Shown in pieces: positions 34,971 through 44,804 of a stretch of DNA of 64,000 nucleotides. A model generated the notes under the pieces. It searched no databases. It was given only the letters and a program-made list of their open reading frames with translations, and was not told where the DNA came from. Position numbers and translations under genes: made by a program. The DNA lies in assembly GCF_014337195.1 (NCBI RefSeq), contig NZ_CP060634.1, positions 2,852,001 through 2,916,000 on the forward strand. The letters run 5' to 3'. How positions within the stretch are numbered: the stretch's first letter is position 1; each line of letters starts with the position of its first letter. The stretch is from Qiania dongpingensis (lineage in GTDB: Bacteria; Bacillota; Clostridia; Lachnospirales; Lachnospiraceae).

Positions 34971-36248
34971 ATGAAGAAGGTTAAGATCGCCATATTAGGG
35001 CTGGGAACCGTAGGATCCGGCGTATATAAGCTGCTGGAGCGGAGAAAACAGGAAATGCCGAGTAAAGCCGGCGTGGAGATAGAGATCGCGAAGATTCTGG
35101 TCAGGAATTTGGAAAAGGCCGAGAAGAAGGTCGGCCGGGAACTGCTCACCGATGATTGGAGAGAGATCGTAGAGGATGAGTCTATCTCCGTGATCATAGA
35201 AGTGATGGGAGGAATGGAGCCGGCCTGCACCATCATCATGGAGGCGTTTCGGGCCGGGAAGCATGTGGTCTCAGCCAATAAGGATCTGATCGCGTCCAGA
35301 GGAAAGGAGCTTTTGGAGGCGGCGAAGGACAACGGCTGTGATTTTCTGTTTGAAGCCGCAGTCGCCGGCGGAATACCGATTCTCCGCCCCATGAAGCAGT
35401 GTCTGGCAGGCAATGAGATCAGCGATATCATGGGAATCTTCAATGGGACAACGAACTTCATACTGACAAAGATGACAGATGACGGCATGGAGTTTGAGGA
35501 TGCCCTGAGAGTGGCAAAGGAGCTTGGGTACGCGGAGGCAGATCCTACGGCTGATGTGGAGGGATATGACGCGGGCAGGAAGGTGGCGATACTGGCTTCC
35601 ATCGCGTTTCACTCCCGAGTGGTCTTTGAAGACGTCTATACAGAGGGGATTTCAAAGATAAACGCTAAGGATATCCAGTATGCCAAAGAGCTGGGGTGTG
35701 ATATCAAGCTTTTAGGAGTGGCGAAGAACACGGATAACGGTATCGAGGCCAGAGTGCATCCGATGTTAATACCCAGCGGACATCCTCTGGCATCTGTGAA
35801 AGACGCTTTTAATGCGGTGTTTGTCCACGGAGATGCAGTGGATGACGCTATGTTTTATGGAAGAGGAGCCGGAGAGATGCCCACGGCCAGCGCCATAGTG
35901 GGCGACGTCATCGATATTCTGCGGGATATTGAATGGGGATGCTGCGGAAGGATCGGCTGCAGCTGCTACCGGGAGCTTCCAGTCAAGGCCATAGGAGATG
36001 TGGAAAGCAAATACTTCATGAGGCTTCATGCAGAGGATAAGCCTGGCGTCCTGGCCACCATCGCCGGAGTCTTTGGGAACAACGCAGTGAGCATCTCAAA
36101 GCTGATACAGAAAAATACCCAGGATGGCTTTGCGGAGCTGGCGATTGTGACGGATTTGGTCAAGGAATATCATTTCCGGGATGCGGTGACTGTCCTCGGC
36201 GGGATGTCGGTGATCCAAAAAATATCCAGTATCATCCGGGTTTTATAG
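34971..36248 (+). CDS. hom: Homoserine dehydrogenase with C-terminal ACT domain
   Basis: Reduces aspartate semialdehyde to homoserine, on the way to threonine and methionine. The 425-residue protein has the nucleotide loop ILGLGTVGSGVY, SANKDLIA and the catalytic-lysine helix EGYDAGRKVAILASIAF. From about residue 345 an ACT domain (FMRLHAEDKPGVLATIAGVFG) suggests feedback by an amino acid, usually threonine. It has its own promoter; thrB and thrC are not adjacent. CGGAGG precedes the ATG. Confidence 0.97.
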   Translation: MKKVKIAILGLGTVGSGVYKLLERRKQEMPSKAGVEIEIAKILVRNLEKAEKKVGRELLTDDWREIVEDESISVIIEVMGGMEPACTIIMEAFRAGKHVVSANKDLIASRGKELLEAAKDNGCDFLFEAAVAGGIPILRPMKQCLAGNEISDIMGIFNGTTNFILTKMTDDGMEFEDALRVAKELGYAEADPTADVEGYDAGRKVAILASIAFHSRVVFEDVYTEGISKINAKDIQYAKELGCDIKLLGVAKNTDNGIEARVHPMLIPSGHPLASVKDAFNAVFVHGDAVDDAMFYGRGAGEMPTASAIVGDVIDILRDIEWGCCGRIGCSCYRELPVKAIGDVESKYFMRLHAEDKPGVLATIAGVFGNNAVSISKLIQKNTQDGFAELAIVTDLVKEYHFRDAVTVLGGMSVIQKISSIIRVL

Positions 36249-36259
36249 AAAGTTTTTCA

Positions 36260-36288
36260 TTGACAAATGGAAAAGAAGTGATTATACT
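36260..36288 (+). promoter_or_regulatory. Promoter of the trp operon
   Basis: TTGACA (36260-36265) and TATACT (36283-36288) at 17 bp, starting 12 bp after the hom stop. Confidence 0.88.
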
Positions 36289-36294
36289 ATGAAA

Positions 36295-36597
36295 CATAGT
36301 TATCGAGATTCAATGGAATAACAGCCAGAAACCGATGACCAAGAGAAGTAAGCCGGGAAAGAAATCACAGAGAGCTGCCACAGCTGAGAAGCAGCATTTT
36401 GGAACGGACTGAATGGACTTGGGAGGGCGGGCCGAACCCCTGTACAGGCAGTAGGCTTCGACGGGGACCTCATCCGTTATCAACGAGGCACATATGATGG
36501 TATGTGACAGAGAGGATGCAGTGCATCAATCAGGGTGGTATCGCAGAAGCAGATCATAAGCTTTTGTCCCTTTTAAGGGGCAGAAGCTTTTTTTGTA
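36295..36597 (+). promoter_or_regulatory. Tryptophan T-box leader with terminator
   Basis: A tRNA-sensing leader. Stem I elements include AGAGAGCTG...CAGCTGAGAAGCAGC and the specifier region GAATGGACTTGGG, where TGG (36414-36416) would pair with the tRNA-Trp anticodon. The conserved T-box AGGGTGGTATCGC is at 36532-36544. The terminator pairs AAGCTTTTGTCCC (36558-36570) with GGGGCAGAAGCTT (36577-36589) ahead of TTTTTTTG. Uncharged tRNA-Trp should favour the antiterminator and so trp transcription. Confidence 0.92.
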
Positions 36598-36713
36598 TAC
36601 CTTTGAATACTTATAAAACAAATTTGTCTTATGAATCAGATGAGACAGGAAGAAATCCGATCCTTTTCTGGAATCTAAGAAATGAATTTTATCTAGTATA
36701 GTGCGGCTAAGAG
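36598..36713 (+). other. Spacer between T-box terminator and folded segment
   Basis: AT-rich spacer with a TATAGT (36697-36702) that could be a -10 box, but no convincing -35 at the right distance. No gene seen. Confidence 0.4.
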
Positions 36714-36953
36714 GGCACCGGCAGAAAGATTCCGGGCCGGCCTAAAGGTGAGCGCCGCAGGGCAGCGGCTGGTGTTCCCCAGACGGAGGGAGGCAGAAAC
36801 GGAAATACGGATTCCGTTTCTGAGCGAACCGGAGACGGAAAATCATCCGGATTTCCCGGCGACATGTGAGCGGTACTTCTGAAGTGGGGATAAAGCAGCC
36901 CCTGCATCGCCAGCGAACCGAAATCGTGACGGCTCGGAACTTCTGCCGGTGTC
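36714..36953 (+). ncRNA. Candidate structured RNA of about 240 nt between the T-box and trpE
   Basis: The two ends pair in a 13-bp helix (36714-36726 with 36941-36953, one G-T). After a small internal loop comes a further 10-bp helix (36730-36739 with 36930-36939, one G-T). Inside are an 11-bp hairpin (36794-36804 with 36812-36822), GCCGC/GCGGC (36754-36758 with 36765-36769), GGAAA/TTTCC (36837-36841 with 36852-36856), ACTT/AAGT (36875-36878 with 36882-36885) and GGGG/CCCC (36886-36889 with 36899-36902). There is no plausible protein on either strand. I could not match it to 6S, SRP, RNase P, tmRNA or a known riboswitch. It may be a long leader element or an independent RNA. Confidence 0.6.
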
Positions 36954-37060
36954 AGTCTGGATCCTGATTGGAGCTAATGAAAAATGATTCCAAAAAGTAT
37001 TTTGTATCATCCCTTTTAATAAGGAACTTTGCAGACCCATCATCAGACAGGAGGAGAGCC

Positions 37061-38512
37061 ATGATCACACCAACATACGAAGAGGCGAAAAAATATCGGG
37101 ACGGCTATAGCCTGGTGCCGATCTGCAGGGAGATATTTGCAGACGTCATTACGCCGATCACATTGCTGCGAAAGCTCGCACAGCTGGATAAACACTACTA
37201 TCTTCTGGAAAGCGTAGAGGGAGGAGAACGGTGGGGAAGGTACTCATTTCTTGGATTTCATCCGCTGCTGCACGCAGTCTGCGAGGATGGGGGTGTGACG
37301 GTTAAAAGCGGAGAGATAGAAAACCGGATTCCCGGAGAGCCGATGGAGGTGCTGAGAGGACTTCTAAAAGAATACCGGGCGCCCAGGCTGGAGGGGATGC
37401 CCTCTTTCACCGGAGGCTTTGTTGGATATTTTTCTTATGAAATGCTTCAGTATGCGGAGAAAAAGCTTAAATTTAAGGAGAGTGAATTCCAGGATTTTGA
37501 TTTGATGCTTTTTGATAAAGTGATCGCCTATGACCATCTGAGACAGAAAATCTGCGTAGTAGTGAATGCGAAGACGGAAGAAGGAGAACAGGGATACAAT
37601 GCGGCAGTGCTGGAAATAGAGAAGATCATCCATCTGATACAGAGTGAAATACCTTTGCCGGAGGAGCCGAAGAGGGAACCGCCGGAATTTGCCTGCAACA
37701 TAAACAAAAAGGATTACTGTGCCATGGTGGAAAAGACAAAGCATTATATTAAGGAAGGAGATATTTTCCAGGGCGTGATATCCAGACGGTTTGAGGCGGA
37801 ATATGAGGGAAGCCTGATGAATGCCTACCGCGTGCTGCGCACCACCAATCCTTCTCCATATATGTTCTTCATCCAAAGCGATGACGTACAAATAGCAGGG
37901 GCTTCTCCGGAAACCATGGTGAAGCTCATAGACGGAGAGCTTACGACCTTTCCGGTGGCAGGAACCAGGAAGCGGGGCAGGACGCCGGAAGAGGACAGGA
38001 GACTCGAGGAAGAGCTGATGGCCGATGAGAAGGAGCGGGCAGAACATAATATGCTGGTGGATTTGGCCAGAAATGATATCGGAAAGATTTCAGAATATGG
38101 GTCAGTGAAGGTGGAGGATTATATGTGTATCCACCGGTTTTCCAAGGTCATGCATATTGCATCTGTGGTCACGGGAAAGCTGAAAGGCGGCATGGACGGA
38201 TGCGACGCCATACCGGCTCTTCTGCCGGCCGGCACCTTGTCCGGCGCGCCGAAATTCCGGGCCTGTGAGATCATAGAAGAGTTGGAGCCGGCAGCGAGGG
38301 GAATCTATGGCGGAGCCATTGGATATATGGATTTTTCAGGTAATCTGGATGTGTGCATCGCCATTCGGACGGCAGTGAAAAAAGGCGGAAGGGTCTATGT
38401 ACAGGCTGGGGCCGGAATCGTGGCTGACAGTGTGCCGGAGCGGGAATATGAAGAGTGCTCCAACAAAGCCGGGGCGGTAATAGAGGCCATCCGCATGGCC
38501 GGGGAGGTGTGA
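37061..38512 (+). CDS. trpE: Anthranilate synthase component I
   Basis: Converts chorismate and ammonia (from TrpG) to anthranilate, the first step of tryptophan synthesis. The 483-residue protein keeps the tryptophan-feedback element LLESVEGG and the catalytic C-terminal block [21 protein letters not shown], followed by [21 protein letters not shown]. The start behind CAGGAGGAG gives the normal N-terminus; an upstream in-frame ATG at 36968 adds an atypical 31-residue extension and is rejected. First gene of trpEGDCFBA. Confidence 0.96.
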   Translation: MITPTYEEAKKYRDGYSLVPICREIFADVITPITLLRKLAQLDKHYYLLESVEGGERWGRYSFLGFHPLLHAVCEDGGVTVKSGEIENRIPGEPMEVLRGLLKEYRAPRLEGMPSFTGGFVGYFSYEMLQYAEKKLKFKESEFQDFDLMLFDKVIAYDHLRQKICVVVNAKTEEGEQGYNAAVLEIEKIIHLIQSEIPLPEEPKREPPEFACNINKKDYCAMVEKTKHYIKEGDIFQGVISRRFEAEYEGSLMNAYRVLRTTNPSPYMFFIQSDDVQIAGASPETMVKLIDGELTTFPVAGTRKRGRTPEEDRRLEEELMADEKERAEHNMLVDLARNDIGKISEYGSVKVEDYMCIHRFSKVMHIASVVTGKLKGGMDGCDAIPALLPAGTLSGAPKFRACEIIEELEPAARGIYGGAIGYMDFSGNLDVCIAIRTAVKKGGRVYVQAGAGIVADSVPEREYEECSNKAGAVIEAIRMAGEV

Positions 38513-38514
38513 GC

Positions 38515-39114
38515 ATGATATTGCTGATTGATAACTACGACAGCTTTTCTTATAATCTGGTGCAGCTAATAGGCTCCGTCAGCCTGGAAAAGATCCGGAT
38601 CACCCGGAATGATGAAGCATCGGCGGAGGAGATCGGAGCGTGGAAACCAAGCCATATCGTACTATCTCCGGGGCCGGGCCGCCCGAAAGACGCGGGAATC
38701 TGTGAGGACGTGGTGAAGCGCTTCATGGGAGAGATTCCTATTCTCGGAGTTTGTTTAGGACATCAGGCAATCTGTGAAGCGCTGGGGGCGAAAATAACCT
38801 ACGCAAAGGAACTGATGCACGGAAAACAGAGTAGGATAAAGCTTGACACGAAATCCCCGATTTTTGCGGGACTTTCCGGGACGGAGAAGGCGGCCCGCTA
38901 TCATTCTTTGGCGGTGGAAAAGGCTTCTCTGCCGGCAAAGCTTCTGGTGACAGGAGAGGCAGAGGACGGGGAAGTGATGGCGGTGGAGCACAGGGATTTT
39001 GCTCTGTACGGCATGCAGTTCCATCCGGAATCGGTGCTCACGCCGAACGGAAAAAAGATGATGGAAAATTTCCTGAACATTGACCAGCGAAAGCTTAGAT
39101 CACAGCATATTTGA
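38515..39114 (+). CDS. trpG: Anthranilate synthase component II (glutamine amidotransferase)
   Basis: Supplies ammonia to TrpE from glutamine. The 199-residue class I amidotransferase has the catalytic cysteine in ILGVCLGHQ and the histidine-glutamate pair in MQFHPESVL, plus LSPGPGRPKDAG. It is a separate gene rather than fused to trpD, starting 3 bp after trpE with GGGGAGG overlapping the trpE end. Because it clusters with trp genes, tryptophan rather than folate synthesis is its main role, though such subunits can serve both. Confidence 0.95.
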   Translation: MILLIDNYDSFSYNLVQLIGSVSLEKIRITRNDEASAEEIGAWKPSHIVLSPGPGRPKDAGICEDVVKRFMGEIPILGVCLGHQAICEALGAKITYAKELMHGKQSRIKLDTKSPIFAGLSGTEKAARYHSLAVEKASLPAKLLVTGEAEDGEVMAVEHRDFALYGMQFHPESVLTPNGKKMMENFLNIDQRKLRSQHI

Positions 39115-39144
39115 CAGAGATTTTGGCGGAAAGAAGGAGAGGAC

Positions 39145-40155
39145 ATGATAAAAGAAGCGATTTATGAAGTGGTGAACGGCAATGACCTCAGCTATGAGGT
39201 GGCTGAGCAGGTGATGGATGAGATCATGGACGGGGAAGCATCCCAGATCCATATGGGCGCGTTTCTGACGGGGCTGCGGATGAAGGGAGAGACCATCGAG
39301 GAGATTACTGCCTGCGCGGCCGGAATGAGAAAACACTGTACCCGATTGCTGCACAATATGGATGTGCTGGAGATCGTGGGAACCGGAGGCGACGAGGCCA
39401 ATACCTTCAATATTTCCACGGTTTCTTCCCTGGTAGTGTCAGCTGCGGGGATTCCGGTGGCGAAGCATGGCAACCGGAGCGTATCCAGCAAATGCGGGGC
39501 GGCGGATGTCCTGGAGGCTCTGGGTGTGAACATTGCCATCAGCCCTGTGAAGAGTGCGGCCATTCTGGGGAAGATCAACTTGTGCTTCATGTTCGCACAG
39601 ACTTATCACACCGCCATGCGGTTTGTGGCGCCGGTCAGGAAGGAGCTGGGCATCCGCACTATTTTCAACATCCTGGGGCCGCTGGCAAATCCGGCGGGAG
39701 CTAATTTTGAGCTTTTGGGAGTTTATGATGAAAAGCTGGTAGAGCCTCTCGCCCAGGTGCTGTTAAAGCTGGGCGTCAAACGGGGGATTGTCGTGCACGG
39801 ACAGGACGGGATAGACGAAATATCCCTGAGCGCACCGACTGTCTGCTGTGAACTGCGGGACGGGGCCATTACTTCTTATATATTGGAGCCGGAGCAGGTG
39901 GGGCTTAAAAAGTGCAGGCCGGAGGACCTGGTGGGCGGAGAGCCGGCGGATAATGCACAGATTGCCAGAGAGATCCTGGATGGAAAAAAAGGACCCAAAC
40001 GGGACGCCGTGGTTTTAAACTCTGCCGCCTGTATCTATATGGTGAAGGACGATGTGAGTCTTTTGGAAGCTGTGAAGCTGGCAGAAGAACTGATCGACAG
40101 CGGAAAGGCCAGGGAGCAGCTGGAAGCGTTCATACGGCTCTCAAATGAGAATTGA
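39145..40155 (+). CDS. trpD: Anthranilate phosphoribosyltransferase
   Basis: Transfers phosphoribose from PRPP to anthranilate. The 336-residue protein has the PRPP/magnesium motif VGTGGDEANTFNIST, then AKHGNRSVSSKCGAADVLEALG and the conserved IRTIFNILGPLANPA. An AGGAGAGG site precedes the ATG. It lies 30 bp after trpG in the same operon. Confidence 0.97.
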   Translation: MIKEAIYEVVNGNDLSYEVAEQVMDEIMDGEASQIHMGAFLTGLRMKGETIEEITACAAGMRKHCTRLLHNMDVLEIVGTGGDEANTFNISTVSSLVVSAAGIPVAKHGNRSVSSKCGAADVLEALGVNIAISPVKSAAILGKINLCFMFAQTYHTAMRFVAPVRKELGIRTIFNILGPLANPAGANFELLGVYDEKLVEPLAQVLLKLGVKRGIVVHGQDGIDEISLSAPTVCCELRDGAITSYILEPEQVGLKKCRPEDLVGGEPADNAQIAREILDGKKGPKRDAVVLNSAACIYMVKDDVSLLEAVKLAEELIDSGKAREQLEAFIRLSNEN

Positions 40156-40167
40156 CGGAGGTTTGGC

Positions 40168-40983
40168 ATGATTTTAGATAAGCTGGCGGAAAGCTCCAGG
40201 ATACGGGTTATGAGAGAGAAGGAAAGAGTGTCGCTGGAGGAAATGAAAAAGAGGGCGTTATTTCTGACGGAGGACCAGAAATCCTTTCCCTTTGAAGAAG
40301 CCCTCAGAAAACAGGACATTAACTTTATCTGTGAGGTGAAAAAGGCGTCTCCTTCAAAAGGGGTCATCGCAGAAAATTTCCCTTATGTGCAGATAGCAAA
40401 GGAATACGAGAAGGCGGGAGCCGCCTGTATCTCCGTGCTGACGGAGCCGGAATACTTTCTGGGAAAAAATGAATATCTGGCGGCGATCGCGGAAACCGTC
40501 CCGCTTCCGATCATCCGGAAGGACTTTACCGTGGATGAATATCAGATCTATCAGGCAAAGACCATAGGTGCTTCCTGTGTGCTGCTGATCTGTGCGCTCC
40601 TGGATGCAGACAGATTGAAGCAATACCTGCATATCTGTGACTCTCTCAGTCTGTCCGCTCTGGTGGAGGCCCATGACGAAACGGAGATCCGGATGGCGCT
40701 GGACGCGGGAGCCAGGATGATCGGAGTGAATAACAGAGACCTCCGGACCTTTGAGGTGGATATTCATAACAGCGAGAGGCTTCGGAGCCTGGTGCCGGAA
40801 GAAATACTGTTCGTGGCAGAGAGCGGGATCCGGGACGCTTCGGATATCCAGGTACTCCGGGATGCAAAGGTTAATGGAGTGCTGATCGGAGAGACCTTTA
40901 TGAGAAGTGCGGATAAGGCGGGCATGCTGAAACGGCTGAGAGGCGAAGAAATGACAGAAGGCTCTGACCGCGGACAAATATAA
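40168..40983 (+). CDS. trpC: Indole-3-glycerol-phosphate synthase
   Basis: Closes the indole ring of carboxyphenylaminodeoxyribulose phosphate. A TIM barrel of 271 residues with FICEVKKASPSKG (catalytic lysine), IIRKDFTVD, EAHDETE, GVNNRDLRTF and FVAESGIRD, in the family order. It is a separate protein from TrpF. GACGGAGG precedes the ATG, 12 bp after trpD. Confidence 0.97.
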   Translation: MILDKLAESSRIRVMREKERVSLEEMKKRALFLTEDQKSFPFEEALRKQDINFICEVKKASPSKGVIAENFPYVQIAKEYEKAGAACISVLTEPEYFLGKNEYLAAIAETVPLPIIRKDFTVDEYQIYQAKTIGASCVLLICALLDADRLKQYLHICDSLSLSALVEAHDETEIRMALDAGARMIGVNNRDLRTFEVDIHNSERLRSLVPEEILFVAESGIRDASDIQVLRDAKVNGVLIGETFMRSADKAGMLKRLRGEEMTEGSDRGQI

Positions 40984-40999
40984 GGCAGGCGGAGCAGAT

Positions 41000-41674
41000 A
41001 TGGAAAAAACAGACGGTGTAAAAGTGAAAATCTGCGGTTTGAGACGACCGGAGGATATTCAGATGGCCAACCGCTTCAAACCGGATTTTATCGGATTCGT
41101 TTTTGCGAAGAGCAGCCGGCAGGTGGACCGGAATACGGCAGAGCGGCTGAAAACTCTTCTGAATCCGGAAATCAGGGCGGTGGGAGTTTTTGTTGATGAA
41201 GAGCCGGAGCAGGTGGCCGGCCTGTGCCGGGACGGTGTCATTGACATGGTACAGCTTCATGGAGAAGAGGACCGGGAATATATGGAACGGCTGCGGAATA
41301 TGACCCATGTGCCGGTCATCCGGGCAGTACGGGTGAAGAGCCGGGAACAGGTACTTTCGGCAGAACAGCTTCCCTGTGACTATCTTCTTTTGGATACCTA
41401 TACGGAAGGGACATACGGTGGAAGTGGGAAAGCCTTTGACCGGGAGCTGATTCCAAGTCTGAGGAAGCCATATTTCCTGGCAGGAGGACTGAGGACAGAA
41501 AGCGTGGCGGAGGCCGTCTGCCGATATCGCCCTTATGGCGTGGATGTCTCCAGCAGTCTGGAGAGCGGCGGATATAAAGATATCAAAAAAGTAGAGGCCT
41601 TTTTAAAAGCCGCCCGCGGCGGGTACGCAGCGGGCGGAGGGGCCGGAAGAAGAACAGGAGGAAAGGAACTATGA
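41000..41674 (+). CDS. trpF: Phosphoribosylanthranilate isomerase
   Basis: Isomerises phosphoribosylanthranilate. The 224-residue TIM barrel has the catalytic cysteine in [10 protein letters not shown] and the aspartate in [14 protein letters not shown]. The last 20 residues ([19 protein letters not shown]) are glycine-rich and longer than usual for the family, probably a disordered tail. The stop overlaps the trpB start (ATGA), so the two are translationally coupled. Confidence 0.95.
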   Translation: MEKTDGVKVKICGLRRPEDIQMANRFKPDFIGFVFAKSSRQVDRNTAERLKTLLNPEIRAVGVFVDEEPEQVAGLCRDGVIDMVQLHGEEDREYMERLRNMTHVPVIRAVRVKSREQVLSAEQLPCDYLLLDTYTEGTYGGSGKAFDRELIPSLRKPYFLAGGLRTESVAEAVCRYRPYGVDVSSSLESGGYKDIKKVEAFLKAARGGYAAGGGAGRRTGGKEL

Positions 41675-42855
41675 AAGAAGGCAGGTACGGACAGTACGGC
41701 GGCCAGTATATTCCGGAGACGCTTATGAATGCGGTGAAGGAACTGGACGCCGCTTACGAGCACTATAAAAAGGATCCGGAGTTCAACCGGGAGCTTGACG
41801 AGCTCCTTAAAAATTATGCGGGGCGCCCTTCACTGCTCTATTATGCAGAGAAAATGACGAAGGATTTGGGCGGCGCAAAAATTTATTTAAAAAGAGAGGA
41901 TTTAAATCATACCGGTTCCCATAAGATCAATAATGTGCTGGGGCAGGTGCTTTTGGCCAAGAAAATGGGGAAGACCCGCGTCATTGCCGAAACAGGAGCG
42001 GGACAGCACGGCGTGGCGACTGCGACGGCGGCGGCGCTCATGGGAATGGAATGTGAAATCTTCATGGGAAAGGAAGACACGGACCGGCAGGTGCTAAACG
42101 TATATCGGATGGAGCTTTTGGGAGCCAAGGTACATCCGGTGAAAAGCGGCACGATGACGCTTAAGGACGCCGTCAATGAGACCATGAGAGAGTGGACCAG
42201 AAGAGTGGACGATACGCTCTATGTTCTGGGATCTGTAATGGGACCGCATCCCTTTCCGATGATCGTGAGGGATTTTCAGAAGGTGATCGGAAAAGAGATC
42301 AAAGAACAGCTTATGGAAAAGGAAGGGAAGCTTCCGGACGCGGTCATTGCCTGCGTAGGCGGCGGGAGCAACGCCATGGGAGCCTTTTACGAGTTCATTC
42401 CCGATGAACAGGTGAAGCTGATCGGGTGTGAGGCGGCCGGCCTTGGAGTGGATAATCCTAAAAATGCCGCGACCATTGCCAATGGGAGCACCGGTATCTT
42501 CCATGGGATGAAATCTCTTTTCTGTCAGGATGAATACGGACAGATCGCACCGGTATACTCCATCTCTGCCGGGCTTGACTATCCGGGGATCGGACCGGAG
42601 CATGCGATGCTCCATGAGACCGGAAGAGCTCAGTATGTGCCGGTGACCGATGAAGAGGCGGTAAGCGCCTTTGAATATCTTTCCAGGACAGAAGGCATCA
42701 TTCCGGCTGTGGAAAGCGCTCATGCGGTGGCATATGCGAGAAAGCTGGCTCCGACCATGGATAAAGAGAAGATCATTGTCATCAATATATCCGGACGGGG
42801 CGATAAGGATGTGGCGGCTATTGCAAGATACAGGGGGGTGAATATATATGAGTAG
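41671..42855 (+). CDS. trpB: Tryptophan synthase beta chain
   Basis: Joins indole and serine to tryptophan with pyridoxal phosphate. The 394-residue protein has the Schiff-base lysine in [11 protein letters not shown], the phosphate-cup GGGSNAMG and the C-terminal NISGRGDKD. It is a TrpB1-type chain with its partner TrpA directly after, overlapping by 8 bp. AGGAGGAAAGG lies before the ATG inside trpF. Confidence 0.98.
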   Translation: MKEGRYGQYGGQYIPETLMNAVKELDAAYEHYKKDPEFNRELDELLKNYAGRPSLLYYAEKMTKDLGGAKIYLKREDLNHTGSHKINNVLGQVLLAKKMGKTRVIAETGAGQHGVATATAAALMGMECEIFMGKEDTDRQVLNVYRMELLGAKVHPVKSGTMTLKDAVNETMREWTRRVDDTLYVLGSVMGPHPFPMIVRDFQKVIGKEIKEQLMEKEGKLPDAVIACVGGGSNAMGAFYEFIPDEQVKLIGCEAAGLGVDNPKNAATIANGSTGIFHGMKSLFCQDEYGQIAPVYSISAGLDYPGIGPEHAMLHETGRAQYVPVTDEEAVSAFEYLSRTEGIIPAVESAHAVAYARKLAPTMDKEKIIVINISGRGDKDVAAIARYRGVNIYE

Positions 42856-43630
42856 GATAGCGGAGGCTTTTAAAAACGGAAAGGCGTTCATTCCATTTGT
42901 GACGGGGGGAGATCCTGAGCTGGATGTGACGGAGCAGCTGATTTACGCGATGGCGGAGGCCGGTGCGGACCTCATTGAGATAGGAGTGCCTTTTTCTGAT
43001 CCTATCGCAGAAGGAATCGTGATCCAGGACGCCAACCAGCGCGCCCTTTCGGCGGGCTGCACGACGGACGGACTGTTCGATCTGGTGAAAAAAGTACGGA
43101 AGACCACACAGATTCCCTTGGTGTTCCTCACCTATATCAATCCCATTTATACCTACGGAAAAGAACGGTTCATGAGGAGATGTCAGGAAGTAGGCCTTGA
43201 CGGTCTGATCGTGCCGGATCTTCCTTATGAAGAAAAAGAGGAGCTTCTGCCGGAGTGTGAACGGTTTGGCGTTGATCTGATCTCTCTGATCGCGCCTACT
43301 TCCCATGAAAGGATCGCCATGATAGCCAGGGAGGCGAAGGGATTTTTATATTGTGTCTCTTCCATGGGAGTGACCGGCGTTCGAAACGAGATCCAGACGG
43401 ACATAGGCTCCATGATGAAGGCTGTGAAACAGGAGGCAAAGGTGCCCTGTGCGGTGGGCTTTGGGATATCCACGCCGGAGCAGGCAAAACGGATGGCGGC
43501 TGTTTCCGACGGGGCTATCGTGGGCAGCGCCATTGTAAAGCTGGTGGCAGAGTACGGAAAAGACAGCATTGAGCCGGTGGCCGCATATGTGAAGAAAATG
43601 AAAGAAGCCGTATTAAGTGCCGAATCATAA
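42848..43630 (+). CDS. trpA: Tryptophan synthase alpha chain
   Basis: Releases indole from indoleglycerol phosphate and channels it to TrpB. The 260-residue barrel has the catalytic glutamate in [11 protein letters not shown], the aspartate in [12 protein letters not shown] context, and [10 protein letters not shown] and GSAIVK at the phosphate site. Last gene of the operon. No strong terminator follows; the next gene has its own promoter. Confidence 0.97.
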   Translation: MSRIAEAFKNGKAFIPFVTGGDPELDVTEQLIYAMAEAGADLIEIGVPFSDPIAEGIVIQDANQRALSAGCTTDGLFDLVKKVRKTTQIPLVFLTYINPIYTYGKERFMRRCQEVGLDGLIVPDLPYEEKEELLPECERFGVDLISLIAPTSHERIAMIAREAKGFLYCVSSMGVTGVRNEIQTDIGSMMKAVKQEAKVPCAVGFGISTPEQAKRMAAVSDGAIVGSAIVKLVAEYGKDSIEPVAAYVKKMKEAVLSAES

Positions 43631-43646
43631 AATTTTCGTGAAAAGA

Positions 43647-43675
43647 TTGACGTCAAAGTCGGAAAAGAGTAGAAT
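43647..43675 (+). promoter_or_regulatory. Promoter of the lipid kinase gene
   Basis: TTGACG (43647-43652) and TAGAAT (43670-43675) at 17 bp, just after trpA. The 80-nt leader contains a small AACGGC/GCCGTT hairpin. Confidence 0.7.
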
Positions 43676-43757
43676 CTACCTATGTATAAAGATGATTCAG
43701 ACAGATCGTGAGTAAAACGGCGGCTGCCGTTGTGGTGGAAAGGCAGGGTTCTACAGT

Positions 43758-44678
43758 ATGGATAAGAAGATGCTGTTCGTCTTCAACCCGCTGTCAGGCA
43801 AAGCACAGATTCGGACTAAGCTTATGGACATCCTGGATGTTTTTGTGAAGGCCGGGTATCAAGTGGAGATCCATGTGACCCAGAGGACACTGGATGCAAG
43901 GCGAGTGGTAGAAGAACGTGGATATGGCATGGATTTGATTGTGGGAAGTGGGGGAGACGGTACTCTGAATGAAGTTGTCTCCGGTGTTATGGGGATGGAT
44001 AAGAAACCTTATATCGGTTATATTCCCGCCGGCACGACCAACGATTTCGCGGCCAGCCATAAAATACCCAGGAACATGATCCAGGCGGCGGAAAGCATTG
44101 TGATGGGCACCGCCTGTCCCGTGGATATCGGAAAATTCAACGAGAGCTATTTCACCTACGTGGCGGCTTTCGGAGCTTTTACGGATGTGCCTTATAAGAC
44201 TCCCAGAGAGTTTAAGGCGGTTTTAGGCCATCCCGCCTACATTCTGGAAGCGGCAAAGAGCCTGGGAGGTATAAAGGCACAGCACATCACCATGGAGACG
44301 GAGACGGATTTCTACGAGGGGGACGTACTCGTCGGGATGGTCAGCAACGCCAATCAGATAGCAGGCTTTAAAGGGCTGAACGGCAGGAATGTCAGGCTGG
44401 ACGACGGCAGATTTGAGGTGCTTTTAGTGGAAAACCCTCAGAACATACTCCAGCTTCCGGACGTGGTGGCCAGTCTTTTGCAGAACGGCCATAAATCAAA
44501 GCTGGTGAGACATTTTATGGCTTCCCATGTGAAATTCCAGTTTGAAGAACCGGTGGAATGGGTGCTGGACGGAGAATTTGGCGGAAAGAGAAAAGAAGTC
44601 GTCATTGATAACCATTGCCGGGCTATACAGATCATGAAGATGACCCATATGCCGCCAAAAAAGAAAACGCAGTCGTAA
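43758..44678 (+). CDS. Diacylglycerol/lipid kinase family protein (YegS/DgkB-like)
   Basis: A 306-residue ATP-dependent kinase of diacylglycerol or a related lipid. It starts with the nucleotide strand FVFNPLSGKAQ and has the family core VGSGGDGTLNEVVSGV and PAGTTNDFA. The C-terminal beta domain ends in WVLDGEFGGKRKEV, typical of the family. The ribosome site is weak. It sits alone upstream of rpoD where many Firmicutes have dnaG. The exact lipid substrate is not known. Confidence 0.88.
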   Translation: MDKKMLFVFNPLSGKAQIRTKLMDILDVFVKAGYQVEIHVTQRTLDARRVVEERGYGMDLIVGSGGDGTLNEVVSGVMGMDKKPYIGYIPAGTTNDFAASHKIPRNMIQAAESIVMGTACPVDIGKFNESYFTYVAAFGAFTDVPYKTPREFKAVLGHPAYILEAAKSLGGIKAQHITMETETDFYEGDVLVGMVSNANQIAGFKGLNGRNVRLDDGRFEVLLVENPQNILQLPDVVASLLQNGHKSKLVRHFMASHVKFQFEEPVEWVLDGEFGGKRKEVVIDNHCRAIQIMKMTHMPPKKKTQS

Positions 44679-44732
44679 TTTGGAAAATTGAAATAGATAT
44701 TCAGGAAAACACAGGAAAAATGAAATCTTGGC

Positions 44733-44761
44733 TTTACTTTTGTAGAAAAAGCTTGTATAAT
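44733..44761 (+). promoter_or_regulatory. Promoter of rpoD
   Basis: TTTACT (44733-44738) and a perfect TATAAT (44756-44761) at 17 bp, 43 bp before the GTG start. Confidence 0.7.
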
Positions 44762-44804
44762 TAAAAATTAGCGTGGAGAAGTGTGTGCGAAAGGACGTTA
44801 GCAA

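Noticed and set aside
36707..36907. Minus-strand ORF across the folded RNA candidate
   Set aside because: Proline- and serine-rich with no family features; explained by the GC-rich paired DNA.
36968..37060. In-frame N-terminal extension of TrpE
   Set aside because: The downstream ATG has a far stronger ribosome site and gives the family N-terminus; the extension looks non-coding.
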